Shown here: piece by piece, positions 1 to 6,238 of the stretch | How positions within the stretch are numbered: the stretch's first letter is position 1 | Layout of the letters: the number at the start of each line of letters is the position of its first letter | Assembly (NCBI GenBank): GCA_021804705.1 | Contig: JAJZHC010000024.1 | Span: forward strand, 1-12,629 | Direction: 5' to 3' | DNA length: 12,629 bases | Source of the DNA: Pseudomonadota bacterium | Lineage (GTDB): Bacteria; Pseudomonadota; Gammaproteobacteria; Burkholderiales; Ferrovaceae | Made by a program: the position numbers and the translations under genes | The notes under the pieces: model-generated | Databases searched by the model: none | What the model was told of the DNA's origin: nothing | What the model saw: only the letters and a program-made list of their open reading frames with translations

Positions 1-471
1 AAAGTGCAGCACGCCCAGGGCAGGGACCACATACGCCAGACGGTGCAACTGCTTCCAGCGCGCCTTGAGCTTTGACACAGCCCACGCGTTGGAGGTCAGG
101 GCAAGTGGCAGCATCAGCACATAACCGGACAGGCCAATCAGGATGTAGGGGTGCTTGCCGATGTCGTGGATGATGGCCTTCCAGGTAAACCACTGGTCTA
201 TTCCGGCGTAGCTCAACAGATGCAGGGTGCCGTAAAAGAAGGCAAACAGGCCCAGCATGCGCCGGATGCGCAGCAGCCCGTTCCACCCCAGCAGGCGCCG
301 CAGGGGTGTGATGCTCAAGGTGATGAGGAGGAAATACAAGGTCCACAGCCCGGTGAAGTGAATCACGCGCTCCACCGGGTTGGCGCCCAGGGTATTGTGA
401 AAGGCCACCCATGAAATCCACAGCAGCGGGAGCAACGCCAGAAAAAACACGCCCCGTTTATCCAGGTTCAT
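1..471 (-). CDS. msrQ: MsrQ, heme-binding membrane subunit of the MsrPQ methionine sulfoxide reductase (3' part off window)
   Basis: This is the inner-membrane heme b protein that passes electrons from the respiratory chain to periplasmic MsrP. The visible 157 residues begin MNLDKRGVFFLALLPLLW and contain several hydrophobic segments (about 8-25, 43-55, 73-90, 108-125). Family landmarks are the HFTG segment near 38-41, an RRMLGLFAFFYGTLHLLSY stretch at 70-88, KHPYI at 106-110 and WKQLHRLAY at 139-147. His84, His143 and His156 line up with the three histidines known as heme-related in E. coli MsrQ (H91, H151, H164). E. coli MsrQ is about 210 residues, so roughly 50 C-terminal residues lie beyond the left edge. 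The ATG overlaps the msrP stop by one base (TGATG). No strong ribosome binding site is visible, so translation is probably coupled to msrP. Older annotations call this family YedZ. Confidence 0.95.
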   Translation of the reverse strand, partial: MNLDKRGVFFLALLPLLWISWVAFHNTLGANPVERVIHFTGLWTLYFLLITLSITPLRRLLGWNGLLRIRRMLGLFAFFYGTLHLLSYAGIDQWFTWKAIIHDIGKHPYILIGLSGYVLMLPLALTSNAWAVSKLKARWKQLHRLAYVVPALGVLHF

Positions 472-1415
472 CAGAAGTATTTTTTGAGATCCATGCCGTT
501 ATAGAGCGAAGCCACTTCCTCGGCATAGCCGTTGAAGGGCAGCGTTTTGCGCCGGGCCTCGAAAAGCCCGCCCCCGATGCGCCGTTCCGTGGCCTGGCTC
601 CAGCGCGGGTGGTCTACGGCGGGGTTGACGTTGGAATAGAAACCATACTCGGCGCTGTTGGCCTTCATCCAGCTCGTCACCGGCATGGTGTCGCGAAAGC
701 GAATCTTCACGATGGATTTGATGCCCTTGAAGCCGTATTTCCACGGCACCACGAGACGGATGGGCGCGCCATTCTGGTTGGGCAGCACTTCGCCATACAG
801 CCCCACGGCCATCAGTGTGAGCGGGTGCTGTGCCTCGTCCATGCGCAGTCCTTCCGTGTAGGGCCAGTCCAGTACGGCGCGGCGCAATCCGGGCATCTGG
901 GCCGGGTCGGCCAGGGAGACGAACTCCACGTATTTGGCCTGCGCGGTGGGTTCTGCCCATTGGATCAGTTTCTGCAGGGGAAAGCCCACCCAGGGAATCA
1001 CCATGGACCAGGCCTCCACGCAGCGCATGCGGTAGATGCGTTCCTCCAGCGGAAACAGGCGCATCAGGTCGTCCACGCCAATTTGCCTGGGGCGCTTGAG
1101 CGCGCCCTCGAAAGTCAGGGTCCAGGGACGGGTCTTGAGCAAGCCGGAATGGCTGGCGGGATCTTCCTTGTCCGTACCGAATTCGTAAAAGTTGTTGTAA
1201 GTGGTGATGTTGTCGTAGGTCGTCAGCTTTTCGTCCTGCCCGTAGGCCGTGGGGTGGTAGCCCGTCAGCTTTTGTCCGGTACCGGCCAGGGCACTTGGGG
1301 CAGCTCCGGCACTCAGGGCTCCCGCCAGCCCCAGGCCCATCTGCGCCAGTATCTTGCGCCGCTCAAGGTAGATTGCATGGGGTGTGATTTCGGAAGGGAG
1401 GGGCGATTTACGCAT
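471..1415 (-). CDS. msrP: MsrP, periplasmic molybdopterin protein-methionine-sulfoxide reductase
   Basis: This is the catalytic subunit that reduces methionine sulfoxide in periplasmic proteins, using a Mo-molybdopterin cofactor and electrons from MsrQ. The 314-residue protein (E. coli YedY/MsrP is about 334) starts with a Tat-type signal: a twin arginine at 19-20 (LERRKILAQMG), then a hydrophobic stretch to about 40 and a probable cleavage site near ALAG at 42-45. The RR pair is present, but the usual S before it and F after it are replaced by E and I. The sulfite-oxidase-fold core holds YRMRCVEAWSMVIPW, where Cys132 is the expected molybdenum ligand. Downstream are NQNGAPIRLVVPWKYGFKGIKSI (213-235) and the WMKANSAEYGFYSNVNP region (249-265), both typical of the family. 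The ATG overlaps the end of the amidase gene by 8 bases in another frame, with GGAG 10 bases upstream. It is translationally linked to msrQ, which confirms the assignment. Confidence 0.96.
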   Translation of the reverse strand: MRKSPLPSEITPHAIYLERRKILAQMGLGLAGALSAGAAPSALAGTGQKLTGYHPTAYGQDEKLTTYDNITTYNNFYEFGTDKEDPASHSGLLKTRPWTLTFEGALKRPRQIGVDDLMRLFPLEERIYRMRCVEAWSMVIPWVGFPLQKLIQWAEPTAQAKYVEFVSLADPAQMPGLRRAVLDWPYTEGLRMDEAQHPLTLMAVGLYGEVLPNQNGAPIRLVVPWKYGFKGIKSIVKIRFRDTMPVTSWMKANSAEYGFYSNVNPAVDHPRWSQATERRIGGGLFEARRKTLPFNGYAEEVASLYNGMDLKKYF

Positions 1416-2712
1416 AGTTGGTGTGCTCCAGCATGGTTTCGAGGGTTTGGGCAGCCTTGAGAAAATGGATGTCGCTGCCTTCCATCCCCACCACGGTCAC
1501 TGCCGTGGGAAGCCCCTTGGGGCCGGTACCCACGGGCAGTGTCAGGGCAGGCCCGTGCAGCGCAGTCCAGATGCGGTTCATGATGGGGTTGCCGGTATGG
1601 CGCAGTCCCTCGGGTGCTTCACCTGTGACGCTGGGCACCAGCAGCAGATCCACGTCGCGGAACAGGTCGCGCAGTTGCCCCTTGCACTGCTGGATCAGGC
1701 GCATGGCCGACCAGTAACTGGCATCGCTGATCTGGGCGCCACGCTCCAGAATGTCGCGCAGGTTGGCGCTCAGCTCCTGCCAGTGATGGAGGCGCTCAAA
1801 GCTCAGCGATTGAAACTGCTGACGCAACATCACGGTCATCTGCGCGTCGGCCAGATGGACAAAAGATTGCGGCAGCGTCAGCGGCGTGAGGGCAAGGCCG
1901 GCACGTGAGAGTTGCCGGGCTGAACCCAGCAGGGCCTGCTGCTGGGCGGGTTCGCACTGCTCCCACTCCCAGGTCTGGCAAAGACCCACGCGCGGGCGCA
2001 CGGGCGCTTCGTCGTTGCGCAGGATCAGGTCGTGATAACCGCTGGCCCCTGCGGCAAACAGGGCGGCATCGGCCACGCTGCGCGCCAGGGGGCCGATGGT
2101 GTCCAGCGAATCGGCCAGAGGCTTCACCCCGGCGCGTGGCAGGGTGTTGAAACTGGGTTTGTAACCCACCACCCCACAATAGGCGGCAGGGCGGATGATG
2201 GAACCGCCGGTCTGGGTGGCGAAGGCCAGTGGCACCATGCGGTCCGCCACGGCAGCCGCAGAGCCGCTGGAAGAGCCGCCAGGGGTATGCCCGGGGTGGT
2301 GTGGGTTCGTGGTGGGGCCGGGATGAAAGACGGCAAATTCGGTGGTAACGGTTTTGCCCAGGATTACGGCGCCGGCAGCGCGGGTGAGGGCTACGGAGGC
2401 GGCATCCAGCGTGGGGCGATGTCCCGCGTAAATGGGAGAGCCGTAGGCGGTGGGCATGTCGCAGGTGTCCATGATGTCCTTCACGCCCACGGGCAGCCCG
2501 TGCAGCACACCCCTCACAGGCCCGTCGTCCAGAAGGCGTGCCTGCGCCAGCGCCGCGTCGCGGTCTAACCAGGCCCAGGCATGCACCACGGGTTCACGTG
2601 CGTCGATGCGGGCGAGGCAGTCCCGTAACAGTGATTCAGCGCGGATGTCCCGTTGATGTAGCCGGTAAGCCAGCGTCGTGGCATTCAACCCGTTCAGTTC
2701 GGTGGCGGTCAT
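1408..2712 (-). CDS. Amidase-signature family hydrolase, substrate unknown
   Basis: This 434-residue enzyme should hydrolyse a carboxamide bond with a Ser-cisSer-Lys triad. The expected residues are Lys78 in GVKDIMD, Ser147 in PGGSSSGSAAA and Ser171 in TQTGGSIIRPAAYCG; the 24-residue spacing of the two serines matches the family. The C-terminal PVGTGPKGLPTAVTVVG and LKAAQTLE segments are also typical. No signal peptide is visible, so it is probably cytoplasmic. Its N-terminus (LAYRLHQRDIRAESLLRDCL) aligns with the usual helical start of amidases, so the ATG at 2712 is favoured even though it lies 77 bases inside the upstream monooxygenase gene. A GGAG motif (2717-2720) sits 4 bases before it. 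It is unlikely to be the glutamyl-tRNA amidotransferase subunit GatA, because no gatB or gatC is adjacent and the QTGGS variant is common in stand-alone amidases. Its place directly upstream of msrPQ gives no clear functional hint. Confidence 0.9.
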   Translation of the reverse strand: MTATELNGLNATTLAYRLHQRDIRAESLLRDCLARIDAREPVVHAWAWLDRDAALAQARLLDDGPVRGVLHGLPVGVKDIMDTCDMPTAYGSPIYAGHRPTLDAASVALTRAAGAVILGKTVTTEFAVFHPGPTTNPHHPGHTPGGSSSGSAAAVADRMVPLAFATQTGGSIIRPAAYCGVVGYKPSFNTLPRAGVKPLADSLDTIGPLARSVADAALFAAGASGYHDLILRNDEAPVRPRVGLCQTWEWEQCEPAQQQALLGSARQLSRAGLALTPLTLPQSFVHLADAQMTVMLRQQFQSLSFERLHHWQELSANLRDILERGAQISDASYWSAMRLIQQCKGQLRDLFRDVDLLLVPSVTGEAPEGLRHTGNPIMNRIWTALHGPALTLPVGTGPKGLPTAVTVVGMEGSDIHFLKAAQTLETMLEHTNYA

Positions 2713-4159
2713 GGTGCTCCAGATTGAAATCGCAGCGATTGAAACGGCGGGTCCTCAGCCAGAATTCGGCCGACAGCCCCGGCCAGATCGTGGTGTTACA
2801 CCCCTGTTCATCAAGATACCAGCTCTGGCAACCCGATTGCCAGACCGTGCGGCGCGAGCGCTGCGCCATTTCGGTAACAACTCGTTGGTAAGACGCCTCT
2901 GAAACGGAAATGGTTCGCGCGCCACTGCGTTGCATGGTCTTGATGGCTTTCATGATCCAGTGCACCTGGGCCTCGATCATGAAAAGGATGGAGTTGTGGC
3001 CCAGTCCACTGTTGGGGCCGGCCAGCAGGAAAAAGTTGGGAAAGCCCGCCACTGCAGTGCCCAGATAGGCGGCACGACGTGTGCGCCAGGCGCTTTGCAG
3101 GGAAAGCCCGGCCCGGCCTTGTATGAGCGGGCTGTCCGGCGTTTGGGTGTGGAGAAACCCGGTAGCCAGCACGATGGCGTCCACGGTGTGGGTCTCGCCA
3201 CTACGGGTCACCACCCCGGCGGGCGTGATCCGTGCAATGCCTTCCGTCTCGAGGGTGACGTTGGGGCGTTGCAGTACCTCATAATAGTCGTCCGAGAGCA
3301 TGATGCGCTTGCAGCCCATGGTGCCCTTTGGCCACAACTTGCGGCGAAGTTCAGGGTCGCGAACGCGTCGTTTCAGGGCGCGAAGCGCCATGGCTTCCAC
3401 CGGGCGCATGAGGACCGGCCAGAGAAATGCCAGGCCCCGTATTTCCTGTGTGGTATAGCGCCAGGCGCGGTACAGCCGGCGCCATCCCGGCAGAAGGCGA
3501 AAGCAGAGCAGGGCCCAGCTTGTGTAGGGGTGGTCCCCCTTTGAGACCACCCACGGGGCAGTGCGTTGAAACACCAACAGGCGGCTGACGACAGGGGCAA
3601 TGGCGGGCACGATCTGGATGGCTGATGCGCCCGTGCCGATGACGGCCACCCGCTTTCCGGCAAGGGAGAAGTTCTCGGGCCAGTTCATGGAGTGAAAGCA
3701 GGGTCCGGAAAACGTTGCCAGTCCGGGAATGTCCGGAAGGTGCGGGCGGTTGAGTGGCCCCAGGCCCGCCATCACGAAACGTGCAGTCAGCACTTCGCCG
3801 GATTGAAGGGTGACCTGCCAGCAGTGTTGCTCTTCATCGAACCGTGCAGCACTGACGGTGGCCCCAAGACGCAGATGCGGGCGCAGGGGCAGGCTCACCG
3901 ACTCCAGGTAGCTCTGGATTTCATCATGACCGGCATAGCGGCGTTGCCAGTCCGCCTTGGGCGTGAAAGACAGCGAATAGAGGTGCGAGGGGACGTCGCA
4001 GGCACATCCGGGGTAGCGGTTGTCGCGCCAGGTGCCGCCCACCCGCTGGTCGCGCTCCAGAATCAGGAAGCGCAAGCTTCCCTCACGGCGCAGTTGCTCG
4101 GCCATGGCCAGTCCGGAAAAGCCGCTGCCGATGATGATTGCATCCCACTGAGGTGTCAT
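2636..4159 (-). CDS. Flavin-containing monooxygenase, Baeyer-Villiger type
   Basis: This is a 507-residue FAD- and NADPH-dependent monooxygenase that should insert one oxygen atom from O2 into a ketone or oxidise a heteroatom such as sulfur. The FAD-binding Rossmann motif is GSGFSG at 11-16, followed by GGTWRDNRYPGCACDVPSH (41-59). The Baeyer-Villiger fingerprint FxGxxxHxxxWP is complete at 150-161 (FSGPCFHSMNWP). The second, NADPH-binding glycine motif is GTGASA at 175-180, and the late ATG motif is LATGFLHT at 331-338. MGCKRIMLSDDYYEVLQRPNV (281-301) is also characteristic; Lys284/Arg285 lie where the family has its active-site basic residue. It is the first gene of the minus-strand group and reads divergently from parE. 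The normal-looking domain ends near RRFNRCDFN (471-479); about 28 further residues (480-507) run in a different frame over the start of the amidase gene and look non-conserved. The substrate is not predictable. The ATG at 4159 has only a weak GGA upstream but lies just before the Rossmann strand. Confidence 0.9.
   Translation of the reverse strand: MTPQWDAIIIGSGFSGLAMAEQLRREGSLRFLILERDQRVGGTWRDNRYPGCACDVPSHLYSLSFTPKADWQRRYAGHDEIQSYLESVSLPLRPHLRLGATVSAARFDEEQHCWQVTLQSGEVLTARFVMAGLGPLNRPHLPDIPGLATFSGPCFHSMNWPENFSLAGKRVAVIGTGASAIQIVPAIAPVVSRLLVFQRTAPWVVSKGDHPYTSWALLCFRLLPGWRRLYRAWRYTTQEIRGLAFLWPVLMRPVEAMALRALKRRVRDPELRRKLWPKGTMGCKRIMLSDDYYEVLQRPNVTLETEGIARITPAGVVTRSGETHTVDAIVLATGFLHTQTPDSPLIQGRAGLSLQSAWRTRRAAYLGTAVAGFPNFFLLAGPNSGLGHNSILFMIEAQVHWIMKAIKTMQRSGARTISVSEASYQRVVTEMAQRSRRTVWQSGCQSWYLDEQGCNTTIWPGLSAEFWLRTRRFNRCDFNLEHHDRHRTERVECHDAGLPATSTGHPR
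2713..2720 (-). promoter_or_regulatory. Ribosome binding site deciding the amidase start
   Basis: GGAG (2720-2717 on the minus strand) with a 4-base CACC spacer precedes the ATG at 2712. It supports that start even though it lies inside the upstream monooxygenase reading frame. Confidence 0.55.
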
Positions 4160-4194
4160 AAAAGGTCCAATACTTGGCGATTGTCGTCAATGAT

Positions 4195-4205
4195 GCGATG
4201 ATCGC
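4195..4205. repeat. Inverted repeat GCGAT-G-ATCGC in the divergent spacer
   Basis: A perfect 5-base inverted repeat around a single central base lies midway between the two divergent genes and next to the A/T-rich patch. This is a plausible place for a repressor or activator site. Such short palindromes also arise by chance in GC-rich DNA, so an operator role is only a suggestion. A second short inverted repeat, AACGG-TTACC-CCGTT, lies at 4217-4231. Confidence 0.3.
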
Positions 4206-4248
4206 GGCAATATTTTAACGGTTACCCCGTTTGTCGTTGTGGTTTTGC

Positions 4249-4253
4249 AAGGA
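4249..4253 (+). promoter_or_regulatory. Ribosome binding site for the TTG start of parE
   Basis: AAGGA lies 8 bases before the TTG at 4262. No in-frame ATG occurs near the conserved N-terminus, so this site decides the start. Confidence 0.75.
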
Positions 4254-4261
4254 ATTGTCTT

Positions 4262-6238
4262 TTGGCTAAAGGTCGTTACATTGAATCCAGCATCCGCGTT
4301 CTGAAAGGCCTCGAGCCCGTCAAAGAGCGCCCGGGGATGTATACCCGGACCCAGGATCCTACCCACATCATCCAGGAAGTCATCGACAACGCGGCAGATG
4401 AGGCGTTGGGCGGGTATGCCACACTGATCGACGTGACGCTGCATGCTGATGGTTCCGTCACCGTGCGAGATGACGGTCGCGGCATTCCGGTGGGGATGCA
4501 TCCTGAAGAAAAGGAACCCACCGTGCAGCTCGTATTTACCAGGCTGCACGCGGGGGGCAAGTTCGACAAGCAGGGGGGTGAGGGTGCTTATGCCTTTTCC
4601 GGAGGTCTGCACGGCGTGGGTGTGTCTGTCACCAATGCGTTGTCCACCCGTCTGGAAGTTACCGTCAAACGCGAAGGAAAGGTGCATCGCATCGTTTTCG
4701 CCGATGGCGATGTGGTTGAAAAGCTCAAGGCCATCGGCAGTTGCCCGGCTGCAGAAACCGGCACGGAAGTGCGTGCCTATCCCGACCCCCGCTATTTTGA
4801 TTCTCCCCATGTGTCCCTGGTGGAACTGGAGCGCTCCCTGCGCGCCAAGGCCGTGCTGCTGCCAGGCGTCAACGTGCTGTTACACGTGGAAAAGGACAAG
4901 GAGGCGCCCACGCGCACCTGGCATTACCCGGAAGGGCTGAAAGGATACCTGGAAGAGCTGACCGACCAGCAGGAACCGGTGGCTCCCATTTTTACGGGTG
5001 AACGCTATGTGGTGCATCGCTCCGACTCGGACAGCTTTGCCGAAGGCGAGGGTGCAGCCTGGGCTTTTGCCTGGCATGAAGCCAGCGCCGGTCAGGGTGA
5101 ATCTTATGTCAACCTGATTCCCACGGCCGCGGGCGGCACCCACGAAGCGGGCCTGCGCAGCGGCGTATTCGAGGCCGTCAAATCCTTTATCGAACACCAT
5201 GGCCTGCTGCCACGAGGGGTGCGCTTGCAGATGGAGGATGTCTCGGCGCGCCTGCACTACGTGCTCTCCACACGCATCCTGGACCCGCAGTTTCAGGGCC
5301 AGACCAAGGAAAAGCTTACCAGCCGCGATGCCCTGAAGCTGGTGTCCGGCATGGTGCGCGACCCCCTGGAAGTCTGGCTCAACGGCCATGTGGAGTGGGG
5401 CAGGAAGATTGCTGAAGTGGTGATCAGGCAAGCCCTGGCCCGCATGAAGTCCGGGCAGAAGGTGGAAAAAAGAAAAGGCAGTGGGGTGGCCGTATTGCCG
5501 GGCAAGCTGACCGATTGCGAGTCGGATGATGTGGCCGAGCGCGAACTGTTTCTCGTGGAAGGCGATTCGGCCGGGGGCTCGGCCAAGCTGGCGCGCAACA
5601 AACATGCGCAGGCCATTCTCCCGCTACGCGGCAAGGTGCTCAACACCTTCGAGGTGGACCGCGACCGCCTGTTTGCCAATACCGAGATCCATGACATTGC
5701 CGTGGCCGTTGGGGTAGACCCCCATGGCGTGGATGATGCCCCTGACCTGTCGGGACTGCGCTACCAGCGCATTATCATCATGTCTGATGCCGATGTGGAC
5801 GGCAGTCACATCAAGGTGTTGCTGCTGACCTTGTTTTTCATGCATTTCCCTGCCCTGATTGCTGGCGGACATGTATGCGTGGCAAGCCCGCCGCTTTTTC
5901 GCATTGATGTGCCTCCCCATGGCAAGCGCCCGGCGCGCAAGCTGTATGCCCTGGACGAGGGCGAGCTTGCCGCCATCGAGGACCGCCTCACCAAGGAAGG
6001 AGTGCGCTCCGGCAGCTGGTCGGTGGGCCGATTCAAGGGATTGGGCGAGATGAATCCGGAACAGCTGTGGGACACCACCATGAACCCGGATACGCGGCGC
6101 GTGCTGCCGGTGAGGATACTGAATCAGGAGCGTGCTGAGACGCACACCGTGTTTTCCAGGCTGATGGGCAAGGGTGAAGCCAGTGCACGGCGTGAATGGA
6201 TGGAACAGCACGGTACGGATGTTGAGGTGGATATTTGA
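4262..6238 (+). CDS. parE: DNA topoisomerase IV subunit B (ParE)
   Basis: This is the ATPase subunit of topoisomerase IV, which works with ParC to unlink daughter chromosomes and relax supercoils in the cytoplasm. The 658-residue protein has the GHKL ATPase domain first: EVIDNAADEAL (39-49), the DDGRGIP nucleotide-binding loop (70-76) and SGGLHGVGVSVTNAL (113-127). The transducer domain carries the QTK loop (347-349). The TOPRIM domain follows, with EGDSAGGSAK (433-442) supplying the metal-binding Glu434 and DADVDGSH (509-516) the acidic cluster. FKGLGEMNPEQLW (591-603) completes the C-terminal signature. The length and the RPGMYTRT variant near residue 23 match ParE; GyrB of this group is typically about 800 residues with an insert, so gyrB is unlikely. 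The start is TTG, with AAGGA 8 bases upstream. The stop overlaps the parC ATG by one base (TGATG), so the two subunits are probably translationally coupled for balanced output. Confidence 0.97.
   Translation: MAKGRYIESSIRVLKGLEPVKERPGMYTRTQDPTHIIQEVIDNAADEALGGYATLIDVTLHADGSVTVRDDGRGIPVGMHPEEKEPTVQLVFTRLHAGGKFDKQGGEGAYAFSGGLHGVGVSVTNALSTRLEVTVKREGKVHRIVFADGDVVEKLKAIGSCPAAETGTEVRAYPDPRYFDSPHVSLVELERSLRAKAVLLPGVNVLLHVEKDKEAPTRTWHYPEGLKGYLEELTDQQEPVAPIFTGERYVVHRSDSDSFAEGEGAAWAFAWHEASAGQGESYVNLIPTAAGGTHEAGLRSGVFEAVKSFIEHHGLLPRGVRLQMEDVSARLHYVLSTRILDPQFQGQTKEKLTSRDALKLVSGMVRDPLEVWLNGHVEWGRKIAEVVIRQALARMKSGQKVEKRKGSGVAVLPGKLTDCESDDVAERELFLVEGDSAGGSAKLARNKHAQAILPLRGKVLNTFEVDRDRLFANTEIHDIAVAVGVDPHGVDDAPDLSGLRYQRIIIMSDADVDGSHIKVLLLTLFFMHFPALIAGGHVCVASPPLFRIDVPPHGKRPARKLYALDEGELAAIEDRLTKEGVRSGSWSVGRFKGLGEMNPEQLWDTTMNPDTRRVLPVRILNQERAETHTVFSRLMGKGEASARREWMEQHGTDVEVDI

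Larger units (their letters stand above)
4160..4261. promoter_or_regulatory. Divergent intergenic region between the monooxygenase operon and parE
   Basis: This 102-base spacer separates divergent genes and should hold promoters for both directions. An A/T-rich patch lies at 4208-4217. Read on the minus strand, it includes TAAAAT (4217-4212), a fair -10 element, but no good -35 lies at the right distance. On the minus strand TTGACG (4188-4183) resembles a -35, but it has no matching -10. For the plus strand, TATTTT at 4211-4216 is the best -10-like hexamer, again without a clear -35. Promoter presence is therefore inferred from gene layout more than from motif quality. Confidence 0.45.

Noticed and set aside
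411..1460. Long plus-strand open frame (349 codons) opposite msrP
   Set aside because: It lies antisense to a clearly identified gene, shows no recognisable domain and has the His/Gly/Ala/Arg-rich composition typical of shadow frames in GC-rich DNA.
1408..2712. Amidase as GatA of the tRNA-dependent amidotransferase
   Set aside because: No gatB or gatC neighbours, and the nucleophile motif is the QTGGSIIRPA form seen in stand-alone amidases, not the DTGGSIRQPA form of GatA.
4217..4231. AACGG-TTACC-CCGTT hairpin as a terminator or riboswitch element
   Set aside because: The stem is only 5 base pairs with no T-run and no larger structure around it.
6235..6237. TTG start for parC one codon before the ATG
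   Set aside because: The adjacent ATG gives a classic TGATG stop-start overlap and has suitable GAGG spacing.
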